DNA from: Bacteroidales bacterium
GTDB lineage: Bacteria; Bacteroidota; Bacteroidia; Bacteroidales; P3
DNA: 59,577 bases
Direction: 5' to 3'
Assembly (NCBI GenBank): GCA_024400565.1
Contig: JAKSMQ010000009.1
Span: 1 to 59,577, forward strand
A program made the position numbers and the translations under genes. How positions within the stretch are numbered: the stretch's first letter is position 1; each line of letters starts with the position of its first letter. Positions 35,791 through 45,050 of this stretch are shown one piece after another. The notes beneath the pieces were generated by a model. That model had not been told where the DNA came from. It did not search any database and saw only the letters and a program-made list of their open reading frames with translations.

Positions 35791-36915
35791 TTATTTTCCT
35801 TGAAAGAATCCTACGCCCAAGTCTTTCAGGTCTCTATTGTACTGACCCGAAGAGGAATTATTGGTTGGAACTACAAAGCGGAGGTGGGTGCGTCGGGAGG
35901 CAAAAACGCCTAATCCTCCCTCAATATTCGAGTATTGATGCTGTTCCTGATTGATTCCGTCTGACAGCTGATGCAAGAACAGATATGCAGCCAGATCTTC
36001 GGAGCAGGCGTTAATTACTACTGCTACCGTATCCTCCGGAATGAGAGAATAGTCTACATCAGCTTCACCCTGATGGAGATTGAAATTGCAGGCTAATACA
36101 GAATCTCTTACTACAGAGAGGAATGTCTGACGTGCGAGTCGGCAGTTCTGCTGGGAGGCAATCAGATTACTCTTCACAGTAGGACAGCTGATTCTTATCT
36201 CGTGGGGCGTAATGACTGTATCGTAGGCAGCACCATTGAAAGAACGGTAGAACTCGTGGTAGTAGAAATAGACCTCGAGCTGATACTGACGTGCGCGAGG
36301 GAGCGAGTACCATTGCATTTCGCAAGCTTTGTTGGAGCCTGTCCCAGTAAACTGGAAACGGGAATGAACGCTGGGTTTTATCAACATATTTGCTGGATTC
36401 TGACAATCGCCCAGCAGATAGGTACTGGCCTTTGCTATGGTGTCGCCCGAAATGTTAGAAATTACGAGCAACTGGTAGACGCTTCCTGTATCAAGAAGTC
36501 CCTTAGTGCGACAAGCATAGAGAGGTTGCTCGGGGCCATAGAACTGACCGTCGACCTTATCACGATGCAGTATGTAGTCACATTGGATTACCTGCTGAGG
36601 GGCTGTCGCAGAAGGATCTATGGTAAGCATTGAATATTTTCCCCTAACGGCTTTCCATTTCAGAAGCTGAACTGTTAACGAGCCTTGAGGGTAATTGATA
36701 GAGTCACTTATGGATGCATAATCATACTGATTACCTTCTCCCAGATAACATTTCTGAACACGCACGAATGTTGAGTCGGCATCCTGATCGAGCACACAAT
36801 AGACTAAAGGTATCTCTGTCCAAGTTCCATTAGGGGAGAATTCAACCTTGCAGGAAGCTGTTGACAAAAGTATCAACAATCCTAATGCTCTAAACAGAAA
36901 CTTACGGAACATCAT
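35791..36915 (-). CDS. DUF4249-like surface lipoprotein
   Basis: This 374-residue lipoprotein has a lipobox LLSTASC near residue 22 and a beta-rich body. The near-C-terminal motif YSNIEGGLGVFAS is characteristic of DUF4249 proteins, a Bacteroidota lipoprotein family often found next to TonB-dependent receptors. No such receptor is adjacent here. It starts 13 bases after the GH2 protein gene and is the last member of a barrel-GH2-lipoprotein run. A surface location is inferred; there is no known enzymatic role. Confidence 0.72.
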   Translation of the reverse strand: MMFRKFLFRALGLLILLSTASCKVEFSPNGTWTEIPLVYCVLDQDADSTFVRVQKCYLGEGNQYDYASISDSINYPQGSLTVQLLKWKAVRGKYSMLTIDPSATAPQQVIQCDYILHRDKVDGQFYGPEQPLYACRTKGLLDTGSVYQLLVISNISGDTIAKASTYLLGDCQNPANMLIKPSVHSRFQFTGTGSNKACEMQWYSLPRARQYQLEVYFYYHEFYRSFNGAAYDTVITPHEIRISCPTVKSNLIASQQNCRLARQTFLSVVRDSVLACNFNLHQGEADVDYSLIPEDTVAVVINACSEDLAAYLFLHQLSDGINQEQHQYSNIEGGLGVFASRRTHLRFVVPTNNSSSGQYNRDLKDLGVGFFQGK

Positions 36916-36928
36916 TTTGATATTTGTA

Positions 36929-39900
36929 CTATTTGATTACTTCGTTTAACTGAACTTCGTCGATGAGCAACCAGGGGCGCAGTCCTTTAGCCTTATGCCA
37001 CTCGGGAATGCGAGCAAGACCTTTGGCAACCACCTTTACGAAGCGAACATTCTGCTGATCTACAGCAACCTTGATAGTTTGCAACTGAGAAGTATTCATC
37101 TCGATTTCACCAGAATTATATTTAATCTTGGCACGAATGGGTTCTGAATAGTTCTCACCATCGGAGGAGACAAGAATGGTAACCTGAGTGGGAGCAAATG
37201 CCCAAGCGTCGGGAACGTGTGCAAAATGCATCACAACGTCCTGAAGGTCGATTGCCTTGCTCAACTCAAAGACAACATTCACATCGTTGCCCATAAAACC
37301 TAACCAACCTTGAGAGAGATCTGAAATCTCGCCTGTCTCTCCATCGAACAATATCTGCTCCATGTTGTAATTGTAGGGTGTATTGGGCTTGTGTTCAAAG
37401 GTTGCAGATGTTATGTAATCGAAATTATAGCGCTGGGTGGCTGCAAACGAGGTTGTAGCGCCTTTTTTGAATGCCTTTGCCTGAACAATGGTAGATTGCT
37501 TGATGGTGAAAGGTGCCTTGTAGAGAGGAGACTTCTCGTCGGGAGTAGAGCCGTCGGTGGTATAACGTATCTGAGCCTTGGTGTCAGGAGATGTGATGCT
37601 GATGGTCATAGGAGCGTCAAATCTTTCACGATTTTTTGTAATAACAGGCATTGGAAGAACGCTGGACTCAACCTGAGGATAGAGAACTCTGCGGAAATCG
37701 AGAGGATCAAACTGACCCAACTGATAGGTTCTCAGATGCAGACGGAACGAATATTCCTTCTGAGTCAGCACATGTTCATCAGCAATACCGACTCCGGAAA
37801 TAGCTGATCCGATACCTGTCTGCTTGAAGTCAATATTGAGCGTACGATAAGGCTGCGTCTTGAGATCGTAAGCATGAACGGCCGAAGACAACTGGCGATC
37901 GGCGTAAGGATAAATGCTGAAATTGAAATTAGAATCAATCATATCAACAAATAAACCTGACTGTCTGTTGGTTATCGACAACCAATGAACCTCGGAGCGG
38001 TTGCCTGCAGACTGAGGACGGTCGTAAACAAAGAAAAGGTCGTCTGCAGGTTGATGATAGGTACCCATCAGACCCGAGAGCTGGCGGTCAGAATAAGTCT
38101 CTTTGTCGTAACCTAACCAGTTCATCTGGTCGAAGGACTTGTTAATAAGGAACTGATAGCCCACACGGGGAACCGCCTTTACGTATTCTGAAGCAACAAT
38201 CTTGTTGTCAATAAGAATGTCACCGGTATGGAGAATGGAATAGGCCTGTTTTACGTCGAAGAGCAGGTTGCCACTACGGTCGGTATAACGAAGCATTACA
38301 TCAATACCGACTGTGTATTTATCAATCTGACGATAGTTGGTCTCAAGAACAGTACGGCGAACTGCATCAGGACTCATATTCTGCCACAGACGAAGCGCAT
38401 TCTTATCGACAAGGTCGTTGTCGGTTGAAGGACGCCAAAAATTCAGTCTGGGCGATGCAGCCAGCAATTCCTGATCAGAGGCTTTGAGAGAGGTAATGTC
38501 AGCACTTTCAAGATTGAATGCCATCTCAATATTATTATTAAAGATATGTATTACCTCAGCCGAAGCAGTATCTTTCTGTACAAACAATTCTTCTTTTCCG
38601 TATTCTGGAATGGGTTGTTTCTTGACAAGATTCATGGGTAATGAGAACTCAAAAGTACCCAGTTCGGTACCATGAGGAATGACATCATCCTTATTGATTT
38701 TTCCCTGCTTTCCACGCTGACGGGTGGTAAAACGGATAAATAATTCCTCGCCTGCATAAAGAGTAAGCTTGGGAACTTTCAGTTTAAAGTTCTTGGTTTC
38801 TCCAGGATGAAGATCTACATCAACCTCGCCCTCAATAATACGAGGTTTGAGGTTTGAATAAATATTGTATTCTAATATATAATCCTTGAGGCACAGGAAA
38901 TCGAGGAAGTTGGTAATTGCAAATTCTGCATGATCAGGAACCAGAGCGACCATCTTCACATCGAATGGACGATAGATATTTCGTAATTCGTCCATATAGG
39001 GAACAGGCTGATTGGAAGAAGAAAGAAGTCCGGTTGTAGTGATGTCTTCAGATGTGTTCTGGTCAAAGAAATTATAGGCGTTCCAGGTAGAAAGGAATCC
39101 ACCCTGAACCTTATTATAGTTACGGACCATAGTCCACAACTGTTCCATTCCTCCAAAATTGTTTCCGGTTGTAGAACCAAAGGAATAAAGGACAAGAGGA
39201 CGGGTTTGGGGCTTGACAGCAAAAGCTTTCAGATCGTCAGCCTCAAGATTGGTTGAAGCAATGATATCTGTATTATCCGAATATTGAGCTCCGCAGAAGA
39301 GTACAGGGCGGTATTTATCTTTCTGTTTCAGATTCTTATACGCCTGTTCCATGCAGATTCCATTATCACGTCCATCACCCAACGACCAGGCGATAATGGA
39401 AGGATGATTCTTCAGTCGCTCGTACATATTCTGCACGCGAACAATAAAATGATTTGCATACTCTTTGTCTGCAGCAACGGCCTTACTCTGCTTTGAGAAA
39501 GGCTGAATATTAGCATCTGCAACCACATAGATACCATATTGGTCGCAAAGCTCATAAAGTCGCTCGTTGGCAGGAGAGTAGACTGCTGTACGGATAGCAT
39601 TTACATTGTTCTGTTTCATCTTCTTCAAGTCGGCCGCCATACGGTCGGCTGTGAGATAACCATTTGAAGAACAATCATATCCTGTATAAACAACACCTCT
39701 CAGATTGATAGGTTTGCCATTAAGCTGTAGCATGCCGTCTTTGATCTCGACTGTACGGAAAGCAAATCGGGTTCCCAGGGTCTCCACAAGTTGCATCTTC
39801 TCGTTGCGAAGACGGATAACAGCAGTATAGAGATTAGGGGTTTCTGCGCTCCAGGGAAGAATGGACGCGAAATCGCCTTTCAAAGTAGTTGACAATTCAG

Positions 39901-40804
39901 ATTTCTTATCAAACACAACCCACTTGCCCATCTTGTCGAGAACCTTGCCCTTGGGGTTCCAGATTTCAACTTCTATGTAATACTGTCCCTTTTTGTCGGG
40001 GTTCTCAATAGTGGCATTGAGTGCAAATGAACCAAATCCGGTCTGTACAGAAAAGTCAGCCTGGATTTTATAGTCATTAATATTGGTTCTAGGCTTGAGA
40101 ACCAGAGCAACATCGCCCGTAATACCCATAAAAGAGCGATCCTGTTCCATTTCAAGCAGAGTTCCTGTTGATGCTCCTACAACCTGGACAGTCAGAGTAT
40201 TAGTCTTTCCGTATTTAAGATGCTTGCTCAAATCGAACTCACACATTGAGCGGGAGTCCTCACTATAACCTACATATTCACCATTCAGCCATACGTAACA
40301 AGCTGAACGGGCCTGCAACTGAAGGAATGTCTTGTAGTCACTCCATGGCTTGGGAACCTCTATATCACGGACATAGGTCGCAATTGGATTTGAAGCAGAA
40401 GGAATGGTATTGGCATTCTTGATAAGAGGGGAACGCAACTGTTTACCATTCAACACCATCTGTACAGAAGGAACATTAACGGTCTTCCATCCTTCGGTAG
40501 AAAAGGTCTTGACTTCGGGATCAGGACGTGCAGTTACATCCTTTCTCAAGTCATATTTCCATTGGCCATTGAGAGAAATATAATAGGCCGACTCGTTGTA
40601 TTTCCATTGTTCGATTCCGTTTTCATTGCTGAAAGGGACGACATTGGCTCGAGGATAGACTCTATTCTGCTCAAAGATTTCTGCATCACACCATTCTGTC
40701 AGACGTTGAGCCTGAGTGTCTGCATTACCTTTCTTCTTGCTTTGGGCGCCAGCTGACACGACAGCAAGCATAGCCATAGCAGCAACAAGGAGTTTCTTAT
40801 ACAT
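36929..40804 (-). CDS. GH2 beta-galactosidase homologue lacking catalytic residues, with C-terminal binding domains
   Basis: This exported 1291-residue protein follows the LacZ domain order: sugar-binding sandwich (about 50-235), Ig-like domain (240-350), TIM barrel (352-640), then a small-chain-like beta domain. It ends with a chitobiase-C-like domain (about 1062-1119, RYTTDGSTPDEKSPLY) and an F5/8-type sandwich (about 1135-1291). The barrel active site is destroyed. The acid/base position (E461 in LacZ, motif GNES) reads GDGR at 476-479, so Glu is G478. The nucleophile position (E537, motif CEYAH) reads YSFGS, so Glu is S541. The metal and sugar ligands of DEANIETHG read ADANIQPFS. It is probably a binding or scaffold protein. 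The frame is intact and of normal codon use, so it is not a pseudogene. Confidence 0.85.
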   Translation of the reverse strand: MYKKLLVAAMAMLAVVSAGAQSKKKGNADTQAQRLTEWCDAEIFEQNRVYPRANVVPFSNENGIEQWKYNESAYYISLNGQWKYDLRKDVTARPDPEVKTFSTEGWKTVNVPSVQMVLNGKQLRSPLIKNANTIPSASNPIATYVRDIEVPKPWSDYKTFLQLQARSACYVWLNGEYVGYSEDSRSMCEFDLSKHLKYGKTNTLTVQVVGASTGTLLEMEQDRSFMGITGDVALVLKPRTNINDYKIQADFSVQTGFGSFALNATIENPDKKGQYYIEVEIWNPKGKVLDKMGKWVVFDKKSELSTTLKGDFASILPWSAETPNLYTAVIRLRNEKMQLVETLGTRFAFRTVEIKDGMLQLNGKPINLRGVVYTGYDCSSNGYLTADRMAADLKKMKQNNVNAIRTAVYSPANERLYELCDQYGIYVVADANIQPFSKQSKAVAADKEYANHFIVRVQNMYERLKNHPSIIAWSLGDGRDNGICMEQAYKNLKQKDKYRPVLFCGAQYSDNTDIIASTNLEADDLKAFAVKPQTRPLVLYSFGSTTGNNFGGMEQLWTMVRNYNKVQGGFLSTWNAYNFFDQNTSEDITTTGLLSSSNQPVPYMDELRNIYRPFDVKMVALVPDHAEFAITNFLDFLCLKDYILEYNIYSNLKPRIIEGEVDVDLHPGETKNFKLKVPKLTLYAGEELFIRFTTRQRGKQGKINKDDVIPHGTELGTFEFSLPMNLVKKQPIPEYGKEELFVQKDTASAEVIHIFNNNIEMAFNLESADITSLKASDQELLAASPRLNFWRPSTDNDLVDKNALRLWQNMSPDAVRRTVLETNYRQIDKYTVGIDVMLRYTDRSGNLLFDVKQAYSILHTGDILIDNKIVASEYVKAVPRVGYQFLINKSFDQMNWLGYDKETYSDRQLSGLMGTYHQPADDLFFVYDRPQSAGNRSEVHWLSITNRQSGLFVDMIDSNFNFSIYPYADRQLSSAVHAYDLKTQPYRTLNIDFKQTGIGSAISGVGIADEHVLTQKEYSFRLHLRTYQLGQFDPLDFRRVLYPQVESSVLPMPVITKNRERFDAPMTISITSPDTKAQIRYTTDGSTPDEKSPLYKAPFTIKQSTIVQAKAFKKGATTSFAATQRYNFDYITSATFEHKPNTPYNYNMEQILFDGETGEISDLSQGWLGFMGNDVNVVFELSKAIDLQDVVMHFAHVPDAWAFAPTQVTILVSSDGENYSEPIRAKIKYNSGEIEMNTSQLQTIKVAVDQQNVRFVKVVAKGLARIPEWHKAKGLRPWLLIDEVQLNEVIK

Positions 40805-40836
40805 AGGATTGTTGGGTGAGGTGAGTTATTTGGGTA

Positions 40837-41529
40837 TTAGAAGTTAAAGCCGAGTGAGGCTTTGAGATTGTGATAGAGCTCGGGCAAACGAGTTGCGGGA
40901 TCACCATTAATACCGCGCTCTACCTCACGACATTGTATCAGCTGATAACCGACAGATACATTCATGCCGAAATTACGGAAGAAGGCGAAACGTACGCCAC
41001 CTTCCACGCCAAAGGTCATACCGCCTTTGGTAATCTTCACATAGTCTCCTCCTCCGTTGGTTGAGCCAAAGGGAATACTGTATCCCATCTGGATGGACGA
41101 GAAAGGAGAAAGACGATTGCGAGTGTAATGGCTTCGGAATTCCATGAAGATAGGAATTTGGGAGAAAGAACCATTAGGATCGCTTAAAAAAGAGAATCCG
41201 ATTCCTACGCCAGACTCCTTACGCCACTGAAAACCTGCCGAGGCCGTAAAACCGAGCAGGGAGTATGCGTCGTTATAGCCTTCGAAGCCGGTCAGCTCGC
41301 AAGCATCATGCTGAGGAGCCAGATTCATCATAAAAGTAAGATCTACAACACCATAAATACCATAATCGCGAAATTCGATATGCTGGCCGCCATCATCAAA
41401 GATGCTGTTGGTGATAAGGGGGCGATTGCCACCTGTAGTATTGGCGTTGAGAGTTTGATTTTCAAGATTCGATGCCATAATCTGTCCCATAAGGGCAACC
41501 GAGGCAAGGAGGAGAAATAGTTTCTTCAT
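40837..41529 (-). CDS. Small outer-membrane beta-barrel protein
   Basis: This 230-residue protein has a signal peptide (MKKLFLLLASVALMGQIMAS) and repeated beta-strand pairs such as GFTASAGFQWRKESGVGIGF, ending in ASLGFNF, a terminal Phe typical of barrel insertion signals. It resembles small OMP_b-brl-type barrels. It lies 32 bases upstream of the GH2 protein and is the first gene of that three-gene run. The kam terminator lies directly before it, so its promoter must be in or beyond that 76-base gap. Confidence 0.72.
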   Translation of the reverse strand: MKKLFLLLASVALMGQIMASNLENQTLNANTTGGNRPLITNSIFDDGGQHIEFRDYGIYGVVDLTFMMNLAPQHDACELTGFEGYNDAYSLLGFTASAGFQWRKESGVGIGFSFLSDPNGSFSQIPIFMEFRSHYTRNRLSPFSSIQMGYSIPFGSTNGGGDYVKITKGGMTFGVEGGVRFAFFRNFGMNVSVGYQLIQCREVERGINGDPATRLPELYHNLKASLGFNF

Positions 41530-41547
41530 TGGTTTGTCTTGCTAATG

Positions 41548-41590
41548 AAAAAAAAGAGCGCCGGAGCCGGAAAGGTTCGACTTCCGGCGC
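41548..41590 (-). terminator. Rho-independent terminator of the kam operon
   Basis: GCGCCGGA (41558-41565) pairs with TCCGGCGC (41583-41590). On the minus strand the stem is followed by a run of eight U. It lies 15 bases after the CoA-transferase stop codon and separates the kam operon from the barrel gene. Confidence 0.85.
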
Positions 41591-41605
41591 ACTATAGGTT
41601 GGAAA

Positions 41606-42262
41606 TTATTCCATATTTTTGAGGTTGGGAGAGATAATGAGAGTAGCCTCAGTAGCAGCCTGAACCTGTTCAACGGTAAATTCGGGGTTGATTTCGGTCA
41701 GAACGATACCTTCTTTGGTAATCTCCATTACACCCATCTCAGTAATAATCATGTTAACCTGGCCCTTAGCGGTAAGGGGGAGAGTACATTTCTTGAGAAT
41801 CTTGGGGTTACCCTTTGCGGTATGCTCCATGGTGAGAATAACGCGTTTTGCTCCAACGAGGAGGTCCATAGCGCCACCCATACCGGGAGTTTTCTTGCCA
41901 GGGATCATCCAGTTTGCGAGGTCGCCATTCTCGTCAACCTGCATAGCACCCAAAACGGAAACATTTACGTGACCGCCACGGATAATGCCAAAAGAGGTTG
42001 CGCTATCGAATGTGCTTGCACCAGGAGCCATGGTAATATAACCACCACCTGCATTGATAGTCCAGGGATCTTCCTTACCTTCTTCGGGGGTAGGACCCAT
42101 ACCGATCATACCGTTCTCGGACTGGAGGATAACCTCAACGCCTTCGGGAAGGTAGTTGGGAATAAGGGTGGGGAGACCAATACCAAGGTTGACAACATCG
42201 CCATCATGCATTTCCTTTGCTGCGCGGCGAGCGATAAAGGGTTTAATGTCTTCTTTATTCAT
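41606..42262 (-). CDS. atoA: 3-oxoacid/butyrate-acetoacetate CoA-transferase, subunit B
   Basis: This 218-residue beta subunit of a class I CoA-transferase has the catalytic Glu at position 49 in QSENGMIG and the GIGLPTLIPNYL and GGAMDLLVGAKR motifs. In lysine fermentation such an enzyme moves CoA between butyryl-CoA and acetoacetate. The alpha subunit, normally the neighbouring gene, is absent: kamE lies 55 bases upstream and a terminator follows downstream. The partner must be encoded elsewhere. The gene symbol follows the E. coli AtoA subunit. Confidence 0.88.
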   Translation of the reverse strand: MNKEDIKPFIARRAAKEMHDGDVVNLGIGLPTLIPNYLPEGVEVILQSENGMIGMGPTPEEGKEDPWTINAGGGYITMAPGASTFDSATSFGIIRGGHVNVSVLGAMQVDENGDLANWMIPGKKTPGMGGAMDLLVGAKRVILTMEHTAKGNPKILKKCTLPLTAKGQVNMIITEMGVMEITKEGIVLTEINPEFTVEQVQAATEATLIISPNLKNME

Positions 42263-42317
42263 GGTTATTGAATTTTAAAATTTCAGTTCTATTTTGAGTT
42301 TCTGATCAAACCCGGTC

Positions 42318-43106
42318 TTATTTCCAACCGCGTTTTACAAACTCCTGAGCTACGAAAGACGATACATCATCTGCATAGGTATTCATACCGAAGCCAGCAT
42401 CGTAACCGAGTTCCTTTGCTAATTCGTGGCTGATACGGGGACCGCCGCAGACAAGGATAACTTTGTCGCGAAGACCTTCGGCCTCAAGCATTTCTACCAG
42501 TTCGGTCATATTCTTGATGTGGACATCTTTCTGGGTAACAGTCTGGGAGACGAGGAGCGCATCGGCTTTCAGTTCTACAGCCTTGGCAATAAATTCCTCA
42601 TTAGGAACTTGGCTGCCAAGATTGTAAGCCTCAATCATATCGTAGCGTTCCAGACCATAATGACCTGCATAGCCCTTCATGTTCATAATAGCATCGATAC
42701 CTACGGTATGGGCATCGGTACCGGTAGAAGCGCCTACCATTACAAGCTTGCGACCGATATTCTCACGGATGTAGTCGTCACACTCGTGCATTTCCATCTT
42801 GTTGCTCTCAACTTTGGGAACATGGATGGAGGTATAGTCAACAGTATGGGTGCAGCTGCCATAGCAGTTGAAGAATGTAAATCCCTGAGTAAGCTCTTTG
42901 CTGTATACTACGAGAGGATTCTCGAATCCCATCTTCTTAATAAGCTGTTTTGCTGCCTCGTCGGCTTCATCTCCGGCAGGTACGGGAAGAGTGAAACTCA
43001 ACTGCACTTTACCGTCGTTCATGGTGTCGCCATAAGGCTTTATCTTGGTGAGATCTAAAGTTTTGTCGTAATCTTTAGCCTCCATTGAATACAATCCTTC
43101 GCTCAT
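42318..43106 (-). CDS. kamE: D-lysine 5,6-aminomutase, beta subunit
   Basis: This 262-residue small subunit binds adenosylcobalamin and PLP. The B12 motif DxHxxG is D131-A-H133-T-V-G136 and a lysine lies at 144. Both fall at the same numbers as the cobalt-ligand His133 and PLP-binding Lys144 described for the Clostridium sticklandii enzyme. It moves the 6-amino group of D-lysine or L-beta-lysine to carbon 5 in lysine fermentation. It lies 51 bases after kamD. B12 dependence follows from the motif. Confidence 0.92.
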   Translation of the reverse strand: MSEGLYSMEAKDYDKTLDLTKIKPYGDTMNDGKVQLSFTLPVPAGDEADEAAKQLIKKMGFENPLVVYSKELTQGFTFFNCYGSCTHTVDYTSIHVPKVESNKMEMHECDDYIRENIGRKLVMVGASTGTDAHTVGIDAIMNMKGYAGHYGLERYDMIEAYNLGSQVPNEEFIAKAVELKADALLVSQTVTQKDVHIKNMTELVEMLEAEGLRDKVILVCGGPRISHELAKELGYDAGFGMNTYADDVSSFVAQEFVKRGWK

Positions 43107-43157
43107 GTTGAAATAGTTTATAAGGTTTGTAACTATATTTCTTTTGTTAATGTAGAA

Positions 43158-44714
43158 TTACTTTTTGCCTTTCATCAGTTCTACGAAAGGATTGAAGTAG
43201 TTTTCAGTCTTGAGGGTTACACCGTCAAGGCCCTTACCTCCGTTGCGAGGACGTTTCACATTACCAAAGATACCCTTCTCAAGTGCGGAGAAAAGACCTT
43301 CGCCTACCATCTTGTCGAGCAGGTTGCTGGCATTGTCGAGGACTTCTTTAGCACGGTTGCGGATAATACCGCCCTCCTTGAACTCTACCTCTTCGCCGAT
43401 ATCCTTCATGTTGTTGAAGATATACTTAGCATTTTCGATAGAGAGATAACGGTCGCTCATGAAAGGAGTATGAATGGCCTCGGTAGGCATACCGAGAAGC
43501 TGGAGGCCCTGGTGGGTCCATTGGCCGATTACATTAAAGAGTGCATCCTGGATATGACCGCGGAAGATGTTTCCGGTCATAAACTTGGTAGGAGGCATGT
43601 ATTTGAGAGGAGCGTTGGGGAAGATTTCGCGCAGCATCTGAGCCTGTGCAAGCTCATAGAGGAATCCGTTCTCGAGCTGAGGATCCATCTCGAAAGCATG
43701 TCCGAGACCCATCTGCTCTTCGGGGAGACCGGCTGCAAAAGCGAGCTGCTCGTTGATGAGGTCGGAAGCCAGAACGGTATGAGCCTCTTCGTAAGCATCG
43801 GCAGTAGTAAGATAGTTATCCTCGCCGGTATTGATGATTACGCCGGCAAATCCGTTGATGATACGGCTGAAATACTGGTCGATAAGGGTACGCTGCATGT
43901 TGATATCACGGAAGAGGATACCATAGAGGGCGTCGTTCAGCATAACGTCGAGACCTTCGAGAGCACCCATAGCTGCGATTTCGGGCATACAGAGACCTGA
44001 ACAGTAGTTGCAGAGACGGATGTAGCGTCCTACCTCCTCTCCTACCTCATCGAGAGCCTTACGCATGATGCGGAAGTTCTCCTGGGTAGCAAAGGTACCG
44101 CCAAAGCCCTCGGTAGTTGCACCATAAGGTACATAGTCGAGAAGACTCTGACCGGTGGTACGGATAACAGCGATGATATCTGCACCCTGGCGGGCACCAG
44201 CCTGTGCCTGAACCACGTCCTCGTAGATATTACCGGTAGCTACAATGATGTAGAGATAAGGTTTGGGGCCTTCTCCGATAGTATTGATGTAATTCTCGCG
44301 ACGCTGACGGCGAGCACGGATTTTCTCGATGGTAGCATTAATGTAGGGATTCAAGGCTGCCTCAATTTCCTCTTTCTTATGAACGGGGAGTTGGGTAATA
44401 TCGAGTTTTCCGGCCGAAATCTGGTCAGCAATCTCCTGAGGAGTCTTTCCGGTCTCAGCGATAGCATTTCCCATAAAGAACATTACGCCATTGCCAAGCA
44501 CACCCTTCGACTTCAATTCATCAACAACCACGTTAGGCAGAGGAACCTCATTCTCGTCAATACCGTCAATACCAAGCAGGCGGCAGATTGTGCGTTCTAC
44601 AGCCACAGTAGTGTAATTGCCCACAAAGTCCTGAACCTCGTCGGCAATCTTCTTAGCAGCACCACGTGCATGAGCTACTTTCTCGAAATCTAAACCGATT
44701 TTACTTTTCTGCAT
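43158..44714 (-). CDS. kamD: D-lysine 5,6-aminomutase, alpha subunit
   Basis: This 518-residue large subunit forms the catalytic TIM barrel that covers the B12 and PLP held by KamE. Length and motifs such as VATGNIYEDVVQAQAGARQG (about 155-174) and GIVINTGEDNYLTTAD-type text near 297 match KamD. It is the first gene of kamD-kamE-atoA, with a promoter box 95 bases upstream. None of the other lysine-fermentation genes (kamA, kdd, kce, kal) or the reactivase genes is adjacent. Confidence 0.92.
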   Translation of the reverse strand: MQKSKIGLDFEKVAHARGAAKKIADEVQDFVGNYTTVAVERTICRLLGIDGIDENEVPLPNVVVDELKSKGVLGNGVMFFMGNAIAETGKTPQEIADQISAGKLDITQLPVHKKEEIEAALNPYINATIEKIRARRQRRENYINTIGEGPKPYLYIIVATGNIYEDVVQAQAGARQGADIIAVIRTTGQSLLDYVPYGATTEGFGGTFATQENFRIMRKALDEVGEEVGRYIRLCNYCSGLCMPEIAAMGALEGLDVMLNDALYGILFRDINMQRTLIDQYFSRIINGFAGVIINTGEDNYLTTADAYEEAHTVLASDLINEQLAFAAGLPEEQMGLGHAFEMDPQLENGFLYELAQAQMLREIFPNAPLKYMPPTKFMTGNIFRGHIQDALFNVIGQWTHQGLQLLGMPTEAIHTPFMSDRYLSIENAKYIFNNMKDIGEEVEFKEGGIIRNRAKEVLDNASNLLDKMVGEGLFSALEKGIFGNVKRPRNGGKGLDGVTLKTENYFNPFVELMKGKK

Positions 44715-44808
44715 AATTAATAATATATATTACAAGTTTCTTAATTCGTTAAATTACATAATGTTTCCCTTACCCAAAGGGTCAGAAAGAAACATCCTAT
44801 AGAGAATG

Positions 44809-44816
44809 CAAAGATA
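44809..44816 (-). promoter_or_regulatory. Bacteroidota -7 promoter element for the kam operon
   Basis: The complement reads TATCTTTG, an exact TAnnTTTG match, 95 bases upstream of kamD. A TTTG lies only 12 bases further upstream (44829-44832), closer than the usual 19. The leader between this box and kamD holds no clear riboswitch. Confidence 0.55.
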
Positions 44817-45050
44817 AGAAAAATATTTCAAATAAAAATGCTTATTATAAAGAAAATATCTATTATTGCAAAAATGCTATTATTATCAACCACTTACCAA
44901 GCAACAAAACCTCCCTTGAAAGAGAGAAATCATTCCTTAGGAACCAAGGCTTTGCAGACGCAAATCTTCTCTCAAAATACTATCCTGAAAGCCTGCTCTC
45001 CAAGTATAATTGATAACCCGAAATTGATTAAACAGAATCAAGTCAGATAA
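44817..45050. other. Non-coding stretch upstream of the kam promoter
   Basis: No gene is supported. A 70-codon plus-strand frame at 44838-45050 has no recognisable motif, no promoter and low-complexity AT-rich codons. The region links the kam promoter to repeat array C. Confidence 0.4.

Noticed and set aside
36929..40804. Interpreting the GH2 gene as a decaying pseudogene
   Set aside because: The frame is intact over 1291 codons with a signal peptide and complete C-terminal domains; only active-site residues are changed, which fits a functional non-enzyme.
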